Assembly: GCA_035315685.1 (NCBI GenBank)
Contig: DATFXR010000742.1
Location: 1-10,264, forward strand
Source: QHWK01 sp035315685
Lineage (GTDB): Bacteria; Acidobacteriota; Vicinamibacteria; Vicinamibacterales; CAVVIG01
Reading direction: 5' to 3'
DNA: 10,264 bases
Position 1 is the stretch's first letter, and the number at the start of each line of letters is the position of its first letter. Positions 1 to 6,845 of the stretch are shown piece by piece. A program made the position numbers and the translations under genes. The notes below the pieces were generated by a model. It saw only the letters and a program-made list of their open reading frames with translations. It was not told the origin of the DNA and did not search any database.

Positions 1-1380
1 CCTGGCCTGCCGCGAGGCGGCACCGTCAGCAACATCGAGCCGTCGCGCCACGACAACGGCACCGCCTACGTCACCTTCGATCTGCATCAGGTGAACAACC
101 GCGATCCGTTCGTCTACAAGACCACCGACTACGGCAGGAGCTGGCGGTCGGTGAGCGGTGACGTTCCGAAGAGCGTCCACAGCTACGCGCACTGCGTTCG
201 CGAAGATCCCGTCAAGCGCGGGCTGCTCTATCTCGGTACCGAGAATGCGCTCTACTTCTCGCCTGACGACGGGCAGCACTGGCAGCCGCTGCAGTCGGGG
301 CTGCCGCACGCTCCAGTGCATTGGCTGACGATTCAGGAACATTTCAACGATCTCGTCGTCGCGACCTACGGCCGCGGCTTTTTCATCCTCGACGACATCA
401 CGCCGCTGCGGACACTCACCGCAGAGACGCTCGACGAAGCCGCGCATCTCTTCCCACCACGCCCCGCCTACCGCTTCCGTTCGATCACCGAGCCGATGAC
501 GATGCCCGATGATCCGACCGAAGGACGGAGTCCGCCGTACGGCGCCGCGATCACGTTCTCGCTCAAGGCGACGCCGCCCGACGAGATGCGCGAGAACATC
601 AAACTCGTCATCAGCGATGCAGCCGGCAAGACGGTGCGGACGCTGGACGTCGGCAAGGAGGCGGCGGCCGGGATCAATCGCGTGTGGTGGGACCTGCGCA
701 TGGATCCGACCGACGAACCGAAGCTCCGGACCCCGCCACAGCACGTGCCCGACTTCGCCTTGAACAAGGAAGGGCTCCGCAAACTGGCGTCCGCGGGCCA
801 GCTGTCGGTTCTGGTCGCGCCGGGCACGTACACGGTGAAGTTGGTCGCCGCTGGCGTCGAGCGCAGCGCGACGCTTGCCGTGCAGAAGGATCCGAACACC
901 GCAGGCACCAGCGACGACGTCGCGGCGCAGACCGCCACGATGGTCGCCATTCGGGATGGCATGAACGGCACCGTCGGCACGATCAACGCCGCGGAGTCGG
1001 TGCGCGCGCAGCTCGCGTCGTGGCGGGCGGTGGTCGGCGCGTCGGCGCCTAAGGATGTCGTCAACGCCGCCGACGACCTCGAAAAGAAAATCGTCGAGGT
1101 GGAGGCGCGGCTCTTCAACCTGACGGCCACCGGGCGTGGGCAGGACTTTCTGCGCACGCCGAGCCAGCTGCTCGAGAAGTTCGCCCACCTCGCCGACGTC
1201 GTGTCGTACGCCGATTTCACGCCGACCGCGTCGCAGCTCGAGGTCCGCGACAAGCTGACGCAGGAGCTCGCCCACAGCCGCGAACAGATGGACGGCGTCC
1301 TCGCGAGGACACTCGCGACGTTCAACGACTTGTTAAGAGTGCATCAACTTGGGACGATCGTCGGTCCCGCGTCCAAATGA
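1..1380 (+). CDS. C-terminal part of secreted BNR/VPS10-type beta-propeller protein (5' truncated)
   Basis: The reading frame is open from base 1 to the TGA at 1378-1380, so only the last 459 residues are present; a GTG at 91 is an internal Val, not a start. Two Asp-box (BNR) motifs of the S/T-x-D-x-G-x-x-W type are visible: TTDYGRSW at window residues 41-48 and SPDDGQHW at 87-94. They mark blades of a sialidase/sortilin-like beta-propeller. The propeller ends near the segment ATYGRGFFILDD. A beta-sandwich-like region follows (about residues 180-290, with GINRVWWDLR resembling FlgD-type Ig modules), and then a mostly helical tail. Proteins of this kind are usually about 1000 residues long and exported, and are often annotated as glycosyl hydrolase or VPS10 domain protein; their substrate is generally unknown. 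The catalytic residues of true sialidases cannot be judged from this fragment. The gene lies 100 bases upstream of the TonB-dependent receptor on the same strand. Co-transcription is possible, but the gap has its own promoter-like features. Confidence 0.85.
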   Translation, partial: PGLPRGGTVSNIEPSRHDNGTAYVTFDLHQVNNRDPFVYKTTDYGRSWRSVSGDVPKSVHSYAHCVREDPVKRGLLYLGTENALYFSPDDGQHWQPLQSGLPHAPVHWLTIQEHFNDLVVATYGRGFFILDDITPLRTLTAETLDEAAHLFPPRPAYRFRSITEPMTMPDDPTEGRSPPYGAAITFSLKATPPDEMRENIKLVISDAAGKTVRTLDVGKEAAAGINRVWWDLRMDPTDEPKLRTPPQHVPDFALNKEGLRKLASAGQLSVLVAPGTYTVKLVAAGVERSATLAVQKDPNTAGTSDDVAAQTATMVAIRDGMNGTVGTINAAESVRAQLASWRAVVGASAPKDVVNAADDLEKKIVEVEARLFNLTATGRGQDFLRTPSQLLEKFAHLADVVSYADFTPTASQLEVRDKLTQELAHSREQMDGVLARTLATFNDLLRVHQLGTIVGPASK

Positions 1381-1397
1381 TCGGATCGGCTTCCCGG

Positions 1398-1443
1398 AAA
1401 AAGACAAAAACAGTGTCCGGTCAGTGTCCGGCAGGGCTACTAT
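1398..1443 (+). promoter_or_regulatory. Candidate promoter and operator region of the TonB-dependent receptor gene
   Basis: The 100-base gap between the propeller gene and the receptor holds three elements in order. The first is an A-rich stretch at 1398-1410, resembling an UP element. The second is a direct repeat of CAGTGTCCGG (1411-1420 and 1422-1431). The third is TACTAT at 1438-1443, a -10-like hexamer two mismatches from consensus. If TACTAT is the -10 box, the A-rich stretch falls at about -40 to -52 and the repeat covers the -35 position, where a regulator could act. No good TTGACA-like -35 box is visible. The arrangement is suggestive only, and house-keeping promoter consensus in this phylum is not well known to me. 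Confidence 0.3.
1411..1431 (+). repeat. Tandem direct repeat CAGTGTCCGG, 11-base spacing
   Basis: Two perfect copies of the 10-mer CAGTGTCCGG start at 1411 and 1422, separated by a single T. The 11-base period places both copies on nearly the same face of the helix. This is typical of paired operator half-sites. The binding protein is unknown. Confidence 0.7.
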
Positions 1444-1471
1444 TGCGACCGCAAGGGCCTCACCACCCATC

Positions 1472-1477
1472 GGAGGA
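1472..1477 (+). promoter_or_regulatory. Ribosome binding site of the TonB-dependent receptor gene
   Basis: GGAGGA is a strong Shine-Dalgarno sequence. It lies 3 bases before the ATG at 1481 and 6 bases before the adjoining in-frame ATG at 1484, so the second ATG has the better spacing. It rules out the far-upstream TTG at 1349, which lies inside the previous gene. Confidence 0.75.
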
Positions 1478-1480
1478 TCA

Positions 1481-4402
1481 ATGATGAGATCGAGATCGGC
1501 GGTGCTCGTGCTCGCGTTCGTGACCCTGCTCGCGGGGTCGTCTGCTGCACAGACCACCCAGGGACGTCTCACCGGTCAGGTTACCGACGCGCAGGGGGCG
1601 ATTCTGCCCGGCGCAACCGTTACCGCGACATCGCCCGCGCTGATTGGCGTGCAGACGACGGTGTCGCAGGCAGACGGCAAGTTCCTCTTCCCGGCGCTTC
1701 CCACGGGGGTCTACAAACTGGTGTTCGAGCTGTCGGGGTTTCAGAAACTGACCCGCGAAGGCGTGCAGGTCGTGCTCGGTCAGACGATTTCGGTCGACGC
1801 ACAACTGCCGCTCGCCTCGCTCGCTGAAACGGTCACCGTCACCGGCGAGTCGCCGGTCATCGACGTCACGACCACGAAGGTCGGCACGAGCCTCAAGGGC
1901 GATGCGTTGATCGCGGTGCCGAACTCCACCGACGTGTGGGGCGCGCTGTCGGAGGCGCCGGGCATCCGCCTGCAAGGTTTCGACGTCGGCGGCAGCCACA
2001 AGAGCCAGCAGTCCGGGTACGAGAGCTTCGGCGTACAGAACCAGGCTCGCGTGATCTCCGACGGCGTCGATCACACCGAAGGCGTCGGCGGCACCGGCTT
2101 CTACGAGGACTACTTCGCCAACGAGGAAGTGTCAGTGAGCGCGCTCGGCAGCGACGTCGAGATGAACTCGCCGGGCGCCGCGATCGTGACGACGATCAAG
2201 AGCGGCGGCAACACGTTCAAAGGCCTCGAGCACTTCTCGTACGAGCCGGGCAGCTTCGTCGGCAGCAACGCCGCGACGAACGACATCGCCGCGCGCGGGT
2301 TCGTGTGCCCGGTGAACGGCGAGGGGGTTCAGCAGTGCAACAACCCGAACCTGCTGTTCTGGGAAGGCCACGCCGACATCGGCGGACCGGTGATGCGCGA
2401 CAAGGTGTGGTTCTACGGCGCCTACAACCAGTTCCACATCGACAAACAGGTGTCCGGCGTATCGCAGAGCGTCGCGACCGACCTCGGCAAGTTCAACAAC
2501 TACACGGCCAAGGGAACCGCGAAGCTCAACAAGAACAACACGCTGATCGGCTACTTTCAGGCCGGGCACAAGCAGAAGCCGCACCGCAACCTGTCGACGC
2601 TGGTTCCGCCGGAATCGATCCTTGCGCAGGACAGCTGGTCGAAAATGTACAAGGGCGAGTGGCAGTCGGTGCTGAGCGACCGGTTGTTCCTGAACGTCAA
2701 CGTCGGCCGCTTCACGCTCGACTGGCCGATGGTGCCCGCCGTCGATCCGCGAGCGTCGGCCGCGAACATTCCCTCGATCTATCGTTCCGTCACCGGCAAG
2801 CAGACCGGCGCCGGCTGGAACGCGTTCTCGACGTTCCGGTCCAAACCGCAGGTGAAGGCGCAGGCCACCTATTACCTGCCCGGGAAAGGGGGCAGCCACG
2901 ACTTCAAGTTCGGCTTCGAGGACATCTACGATTCGTATCATTTCGGCATCAACGGTCAGTCCGGACCGTACCGGCTGTCGTATGCGACGCCGACTTCGCC
3001 GACCGCGGATCGGATCCGGTTCATCGACACCGGCCTGCCGAGCGACTACAACAACGGTTGGACGGCAGGGGCCAACTTGGATCAGCATTACGCGCTCTAC
3101 GCGCAGGATCGCTGGGCGTTCAACAATCGCCTGTCGCTGACCGCCGGCGTCCGTTACGACTATCAGGATGTCGGCTACAAGGACGGCGTCCGCAAACCTG
3201 AAATCTGCGACACGACCACGGCGCTGCAGGCGGGCGATGGCGGCAGTATCTTCCCGTGCAACTCGACCGTCGCTGGCGCGTCGTTCTTCAAGAACAACAA
3301 CGTGGCCGGCCGCGTCGGCATCAGCTACGGGCTCACCGGAGACGGCAGGAACGTGCTGAAGGCGTTCTACGGCCGCTACTACAACAACCTCGCCGACGGC
3401 TTCTCGGCAGCCAATCCTGCCGGCCAGCGCTACGTCGAGTACAACTTCAACGACCTGAACCGTAACGGGAAGTACGACGGCGTGCAGGAGCTGGGCACGT
3501 TCCGCACGCGCCTTGGCGGCGCCGATGCGCCAGTCGATCCGAAGACGAAGACGCCGTATACCGACGAAATCAGCGCCACGTTCGAGCGTCAGTTCTGGCA
3601 GGAGTCGTCGATTCGCGGCACCTACGTCCGCAAGATGCAGCGCGACTTCGTGCCGTTCTACTACACCCCGATCGTGACGGCGTGGATCGGGCAGCTGACG
3701 GTACCGAAGACTGCCGTCGTCAACGGCGTGACCTACAACCTGCTCGACGTGCCCAATTCTCTGGCCGACGACACCGATTCGGCCTACACGAACTATGCCG
3801 GCGGCGATTTCAACTACGACACCATCGAAGTCGCCTTCACGAAGCGGTTCGGATCCGGCTTGTTCTTCCAGGCGAGCGGCGACATGCAGTGGCGCGACGA
3901 GCTGCGTTCCGCCAACATTCCGGACACCGGCTCGAGCAGCCCGCTCTCGACCGATCCCCTCGGCGTCTACCCGCAGCTGTCGATCAGCGCCACGGCGCCG
4001 AATCGTCAGAAGACCACGATGTACCACGCGCAGCTTTCGGGTCACTATTCCTTCAAATACGACGTCGGGCTCGGGGTGAACTACCGCTTCCAGAGCGGCT
4101 TCCCGTACTCGCTCGTCGTTCCGGACGGAGCGGTTGATCTGAACGTCTGCAACTTCAACTGCGCGTTCTTCGCGACCAACCTGGATCAGACGCGGTCGGA
4201 GAGCGTCAACCTGCTGAACTTCCGCATCGACAAGGCGTTCCCGCTCGGCGGGTCGAAGAAGGCGACGCTGATGCTCGACATCTACAACCTGCTGAACGCC
4301 GATCCGGTCACCAACTTCAACCTGTCGGCGACCTCGGCGCGCACCGTCATCGCGGTGCTCGATCCGCGCGTATTCCAGATGGGATTCAGGTTCGAGTTCT
4401 AG
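1481..4402 (+). CDS. Oar-like TonB-dependent outer-membrane receptor with N-terminal carboxypeptidase-regulatory domain
   Basis: This is a complete gene of 973 residues (972 if the ATG at 1484 is used). A signal peptide covers residues 1-23 (basic MMRSRS, hydrophobic core, SSAA cut before Q24). A carboxypeptidase-regulatory-like beta-sandwich follows at about 25-110 (GRLTGQVTDAQGAILPGATV). ETVTVTG at 116-122 resembles a TonB box. A plug domain extends to about 240, and the rest is an outer-membrane beta-barrel ending in GFRFEF, the aromatic C-terminal signature recognised by the Bam machinery. A DLNRNGKYDG segment at 658-667 resembles a calcium-binding loop and is common in this family. Three cysteine pairs lie in presumed extracellular loops (for example NVCNFNC). 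The family imports large substrates such as saccharides, peptides or metal complexes using TonB energy; the substrate here cannot be read from sequence. The start is set by the signal peptide and GGAGGA. The gene is convergent with the sulfatase-fold genes. Confidence 0.93.
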   Translation: MMRSRSAVLVLAFVTLLAGSSAAQTTQGRLTGQVTDAQGAILPGATVTATSPALIGVQTTVSQADGKFLFPALPTGVYKLVFELSGFQKLTREGVQVVLGQTISVDAQLPLASLAETVTVTGESPVIDVTTTKVGTSLKGDALIAVPNSTDVWGALSEAPGIRLQGFDVGGSHKSQQSGYESFGVQNQARVISDGVDHTEGVGGTGFYEDYFANEEVSVSALGSDVEMNSPGAAIVTTIKSGGNTFKGLEHFSYEPGSFVGSNAATNDIAARGFVCPVNGEGVQQCNNPNLLFWEGHADIGGPVMRDKVWFYGAYNQFHIDKQVSGVSQSVATDLGKFNNYTAKGTAKLNKNNTLIGYFQAGHKQKPHRNLSTLVPPESILAQDSWSKMYKGEWQSVLSDRLFLNVNVGRFTLDWPMVPAVDPRASAANIPSIYRSVTGKQTGAGWNAFSTFRSKPQVKAQATYYLPGKGGSHDFKFGFEDIYDSYHFGINGQSGPYRLSYATPTSPTADRIRFIDTGLPSDYNNGWTAGANLDQHYALYAQDRWAFNNRLSLTAGVRYDYQDVGYKDGVRKPEICDTTTALQAGDGGSIFPCNSTVAGASFFKNNNVAGRVGISYGLTGDGRNVLKAFYGRYYNNLADGFSAANPAGQRYVEYNFNDLNRNGKYDGVQELGTFRTRLGGADAPVDPKTKTPYTDEISATFERQFWQESSIRGTYVRKMQRDFVPFYYTPIVTAWIGQLTVPKTAVVNGVTYNLLDVPNSLADDTDSAYTNYAGGDFNYDTIEVAFTKRFGSGLFFQASGDMQWRDELRSANIPDTGSSSPLSTDPLGVYPQLSISATAPNRQKTTMYHAQLSGHYSFKYDVGLGVNYRFQSGFPYSLVVPDGAVDLNVCNFNCAFFATNLDQTRSESVNLLNFRIDKAFPLGGSKKATLMLDIYNLLNADPVTNFNLSATSARTVIAVLDPRVFQMGFRFEF

Positions 4403-4414
4403 CGGAGGGAGAGC

Positions 4415-4476
4415 GCAGAGAAGGCAGAGACCGCAGAGGGAAAGCAACCGCAGAGGGCGCGGAGCACGCAGAGGTT
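4415..4476 (+). repeat. Degenerate 9-mer tandem array, GCAGAGANN type
   Basis: Directly after the receptor stop codon the sequence falls into units of about nine bases beginning GCAGAG. The units are 4415-4423, 4424-4432, 4433-4441, a degenerate 8-base unit at 4442-4449, then 4450-4458, 4459-4467 (GCGGAGCAC) and 4468-4476. A GCGGAGGGA unit at 4402-4410 may be the first copy, overlapping the last base of the stop codon. The same 9-mer style (GCAAAGACC, GCAGAGACC) recurs in the inverted repeat at 8939-9014. No reading frame of note lies here. Confidence 0.75.
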
Positions 4477-4489
4477 CTGTGTGCTCCGC
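4459..4489. terminator. Strong hairpin between convergent genes, possible bidirectional terminator
   Basis: GCGGAGCACGCAGA (4459-4472) pairs with TCTGTGTGCTCCGC (4476-4489). This gives a 14-bp stem with one wobble or mismatch position and a 3-base loop. It lies between the receptor stop at 4402 and the stop of the opposing sulfatase-fold gene at 4523, where both transcripts must end. No T-run follows on either strand, so classical intrinsic termination is not assured. The hairpin appears to be built from the last two units of the 9-mer array plus an inverted copy. Confidence 0.5.
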
Positions 4490-4510
4490 CGTCGCGGCCC
4501 GAGGATCACG

Positions 4511-4535
4511 AATTCTTAATTCCTAATTCTTAATT
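4511..4535 (+). repeat. AATTCTT 7-mer tandem repeat overlapping the end of the second sulfatase-fold gene
   Basis: The units are AATTCTT (4511-4517), AATTCCT (4518-4524), AATTCTT (4525-4531) and a partial AATT (4532-4535). This AT-rich patch contrasts sharply with the GC-rich surroundings. Read on the - strand it encodes the final Ile-Lys-Asn and the TAG stop (4525-4523) of the sulfatase-fold gene, so the repeat has set the C-terminus of that protein. Confidence 0.8.
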
Positions 4536-6577
4536 GCGCCGCGCGCGGCTATTCGTTCCAGATTCGCTCGCGCGTCGGCGAAGTCAGGCCGGAGCGCGAG
4601 CGCCTTCTTCCACTCCTCCGCTGCTTTATCGAGCTCTCCACGCCGCGCGTAGACTACGCCCAGACCGTTGTGTGCGCCGGCCAGTTCAGGGTTGATCGCG
4701 ACCGCCTTCTCCAGCGCGGCGAGGGCATCGGCCGTTCGGTTCTCGCTCAGATACAGCGATCCGAGGTTGTTCCATGTCGCCGATGCGTTTGGCGACGCAG
4801 CGAGCACGCGCTCGAAGGCTGCCTCGGCGTCACGCGGCCGGCCGGCGCGCGCATAGGTCTGGCCCAGCGCGTCGAGCGTCTGCAGGTCGGCCGCGTCTTC
4901 GCGCGCGAGCGGCTCGAGCACCGCGATCGCACGCGCGGTGTCGCCGAGATCCCGCAGCCCTGACCCGAGCGAACGGAGGAGCGCGCGATCCGCGTGCCCT
5001 TCCCGCGCGGCGCGGTCGAGTACCGCAACCGCGTCCGACGTGCGGCCGGCGGCGCGCAGCGCAAAAGCGAGCCGATCGTAAGCAATCGTCAAATCGGGCC
5101 GCTCGCGGATGGCTGCCTGCAGGGTCGCGACCGCTGCCACCGGATCGCTCCTGCCAAGCGCCGCCGCCGCATCGTCGAGCATGGCGTTCAGGTGAACGAG
5201 GCGCTTCGGATCGTCTGCCGCTGTGAACGCGCGCGCGGGTGTTGGCGCCGTGGACACGACGTAGCCGAGCGAGCGCAGCCGCATTGCAGCGTCACTGTCG
5301 ACCGGCGCCGGTGCCGACGGGGCCTGCGCGCCCGCACTGATACGATCGAGACGCGACTCGAGATCGCGCGCCCGCTCTCGCTGCGACGCATACAGGTTGC
5401 GCTGCTCGCTCGGATCAGCCTCCAGGTCATAGAGCTCCGGAATCGGCAGGTCCACGAGCTTCAGCCGATCGCGCACGATGCCTTTGAGCGGCGCCCAGTT
5501 CCTGGTGAGATTCGCGTTCAGCGCCTCGAAATACGATCCTGGATCGTCGAGCGGTGGTTCGCCGGGCGCGCGCGGGCGAAGACTCCTGCCGTCGAACGAC
5601 GGCGGTGCAACGCCCACGAGGTCGAGGATGGTCGGCGCCAGATCGACGAGCCGGGCAGGTGCCGAGACCACTGCCGGCCTGATCGGTCCTGGCGCCCAGA
5701 CGATGAGCGGCACACGCAGGGTGGCTTCGTACGCGAAGAGCCCGTGGGTCCGCTCGCCATGCTCGCCGAGCGACTCGCCGTGATCCGACGTGACGACGAT
5801 GAGCGTGCGATCGAGTGCGCCGCCGCGCAGCCGATCGAGCAAGCGGCCGAGCGCCGCGTCGGTATAGGCGATCTCTCCCGAATACGGGTCCTGCCGGTAG
5901 CGCGACGCAAACGGCTCGGGCGGCGTGTACGGCTCATGGGGGTCGTAGAGATGGACCCAGGCGAACCAGGGACGGGGTTCGGAGTTCGGGGTTCGGGGTT
6001 CGGGGTTCCCGGTTCTCGGTTCTCGGTTCTGGGTTCGGGGTTCTGGGTTCGAGTTGAGAACCCATGCCGCCGCTGGTTCGAGGACGGCGTCAGCCGTCCG
6101 CTGCACGATCTCGAGGTTCGCGGAGGCGCCCTGCACGCGATCGTCGTAGAGGTCGAAGCCGGTGTTCAGGCCGAAGCGGGCGTCGAGCACGAACGCGCCG
6201 ACGAAGGCAGCGGTCCGGTAGCCGGCGTGCTGCAATGCGCCGGCGAGCGTCGGCTTCGTTCCATCGAAGCGGAACGATCCGTTGTCGCGAACGCCGGTGG
6301 CGGCCGGATAGAGCCCGGTCATGATCGTCGTGTGCGACGGCAGCGTCATCGGCACGTGCGCGTGGGCCACGTCGAACCGCAGGCCCTCGCCCGCCAGCCG
6401 ATCGAGCGTCGGCGTCAGTCCCAGCGTGCTGCCGTAGACGCCGACATGATCGGCGCGCAGCGTATCGATCGTGACCAGCAGGACATTGAACCCGCGAAGC
6501 GTCCCCGACGCGACCGCGCTCGGCCCTGATGAACCAGCGCGGCACGCGCAGCACAACACCGTGAGCACGGCGACCAT
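4523..6577 (-). CDS. Sulfatase-fold (alkaline phosphatase superfamily) hydrolase with C-terminal TPR repeats, copy B
   Basis: From the ATG at 6577 this gives 684 residues. A short hydrophobic leader ending in LCCAC suggests a lipoprotein. The frame is open upstream to an ATG at 6853, and a GTG at 6601 would give a better, Arg-containing leader; no start has a convincing ribosome site. Residues 30-420 form a sulfatase/phosphodiesterase fold. NVLLVTIDTLRADHVGVYG holds the metal-binding Asp38; PMTLPSH puts Thr78 at the nucleophile position and His82 where sulfatases have Arg. YDPHEPY lies at 211-217, and SDHGESLGEHGE (Asp265, His266) is a second metal motif. With Thr instead of Cys/Ser, no formylglycine can form, so a phosphodiesterase, phosphotransferase or other esterase activity is as likely as sulfatase activity. 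Roughly six TPR units fill about 459-684 and probably bind a partner. Residues 175-202 are an in-frame repeat insertion absent from the neighbouring paralogue. Confidence 0.88.
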   Translation of the reverse strand: MVAVLTVLCCACRAGSSGPSAVASGTLRGFNVLLVTIDTLRADHVGVYGSTLGLTPTLDRLAGEGLRFDVAHAHVPMTLPSHTTIMTGLYPAATGVRDNGSFRFDGTKPTLAGALQHAGYRTAAFVGAFVLDARFGLNTGFDLYDDRVQGASANLEIVQRTADAVLEPAAAWVLNSNPEPRTQNREPRTGNPEPRTPNSEPRPWFAWVHLYDPHEPYTPPEPFASRYRQDPYSGEIAYTDAALGRLLDRLRGGALDRTLIVVTSDHGESLGEHGERTHGLFAYEATLRVPLIVWAPGPIRPAVVSAPARLVDLAPTILDLVGVAPPSFDGRSLRPRAPGEPPLDDPGSYFEALNANLTRNWAPLKGIVRDRLKLVDLPIPELYDLEADPSEQRNLYASQRERARDLESRLDRISAGAQAPSAPAPVDSDAAMRLRSLGYVVSTAPTPARAFTAADDPKRLVHLNAMLDDAAAALGRSDPVAAVATLQAAIRERPDLTIAYDRLAFALRAAGRTSDAVAVLDRAAREGHADRALLRSLGSGLRDLGDTARAIAVLEPLAREDAADLQTLDALGQTYARAGRPRDAEAAFERVLAASPNASATWNNLGSLYLSENRTADALAALEKAVAINPELAGAHNGLGVVYARRGELDKAAEEWKKALALRPDFADARANLERIAARGAIKN
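5974..6050 (-). repeat. In-gene GAACCSN 7-mer tandem array (11 copies) encoding a 7-residue peptide repeat
   Basis: On the + strand there are eleven contiguous heptamers ending in GTTC: GGGGTTC, GGAGTTC, three GGGGTTC, CCGGTTC, two TCGGTTC, TGGGTTC, GGGGTTC, TGGGTTC. They lie inside the sulfatase-fold coding sequence. Because 7 is not a multiple of 3, the translation cycles through three frames every 21 bases and yields the period-7 peptide N-x-E-P-R-T-x. The paralogue has only seven residues (QRDGGSG) at this point, against 28 here. The difference of 21 residues (63 bases) equals nine heptamers. The orientation is opposite to the array at 6746-6843. Confidence 0.92.
6044..6064. repeat. Perfect inverted pair of the 7-mer at the array end
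   Basis: TGGGTTC (6044-6050), the last unit of the array, is followed by a 7-base spacer (GAGTTGA) and then GAACCCA (6058-6064), its exact reverse complement. The array therefore ends in a small hairpin whose loop is also one unit long. Confidence 0.75.
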
Positions 6578-6630
6578 CGAACCGCGAACGCCTGGTGGCA
6601 CAAACCTGCGACATCGTGACCGGCGGATCC

Positions 6631-6692
6631 GCCACGAAAACACGAAATCACGAAGGAGAAAATTGGTCTTCCTGCCTTCGTGCGTTCGTGGC
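6631..6692. repeat. Inverted repeat built from CACGAAAN 8-mers
   Basis: The left arm (6631-6656) contains three CACGAA-type units at 8-base spacing. The right arm (6675-6692) holds two units in reverse orientation. The outer eight bases GCCACGAA and inner eight CACGAAGG pair perfectly, leaving most of one extra unit bulged on the left arm. It lies upstream of the second sulfatase-fold gene, 54 bases before the ATG at 6577. It could be a structured leader, a transcript-stabilising element, or simply a repeat insertion. Confidence 0.7.
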
Positions 6693-6745
6693 GACCGGAA
6701 GCGGGAAACCTCGAGCGTGCACACTCCACCGGAGGGGCGACCGCC

Positions 6746-6843
6746 GAACCGAGAACCCAGAACCGAGAACCGAGAACCGAGAACCCTGAACCGGGAACCC
6801 TGAACCGAGAACCCTGAACCCTGAACCCTGAACCCTGAACCCC
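6746..6843 (+). repeat. GAACCSN 7-mer tandem array (14 copies) between the two sulfatase-fold genes
   Basis: Fourteen contiguous heptamers run from 6746 to 6843. In order they are GAACCGA, GAACCCA, three GAACCGA, GAACCCT, GAACCGG, GAACCCT, GAACCGA, four GAACCCT and GAACCCC. On the - strand, the sense strand of the flanking genes, this reads as GGGTTCA repeats beginning 4 bases after the upstream gene's stop codon. The array occupies most of the distal half of the gap between the two genes. It stays open in the frame of the downstream gene, where it would encode a period-7 peptide of the type G/R-F-x-V-x-G-S if translation began at 6853. Confidence 0.92.
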
Positions 6844-6845
6844 CC
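6812..6845 (-). other. Potential G-quadruplex on the mRNA-sense strand, just after a stop codon
   Basis: Read on the - strand, six G (6845-6840) are followed by GGG tracts at 6835-6833, 6828-6826, 6821-6819 and 6814-6812. Each pair is separated by the four bases TTCA. Five G-tracts with 4-base loops satisfy the usual G3+N1-7 quadruplex pattern, and the unit resembles telomeric G-repeats. If the two sulfatase-fold genes share a transcript, an RNA quadruplex would sit between the cistrons. Folding is inferred from pattern only. Confidence 0.55.

Noticed and set aside
468..1325. Antisense reading frame opposite the propeller gene
   Set aside because: It is Ser/Thr/Arg-rich with no motifs, and explained by codon bias of the true + strand frame.
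1349..1480. N-terminal extension of the receptor from a TTG at 1349
   Set aside because: It overlaps the end of the propeller gene, has no ribosome site, and would bury the signal peptide. GGAGGA plus a signal peptide mark 1481/1484 as the start.
2132..4447. Long antisense reading frame opposite the receptor (771 codons)
   Set aside because: It is a shadow of the GC-rich coding frame: Arg/Val-rich, no domains, no ribosome site, and it lies fully opposite a confidently identified gene.
4511..4535. AT-rich patch as a promoter or replication origin
   Set aside because: It lies at the end of a gene between convergent transcripts and is fully explained as a 7-mer repeat; no DnaA-box cluster is visible.
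4994..6529. Long + strand reading frame opposite copy B
   Set aside because: It is an Arg-rich low-complexity translation, the mirror of the sulfatase-fold gene including the 7-mer array; no recognisable motif.
6746..6843. CRISPR array
   Set aside because: Units are 7 bases with no unique spacers and no cas genes; it is a simple tandem repeat.
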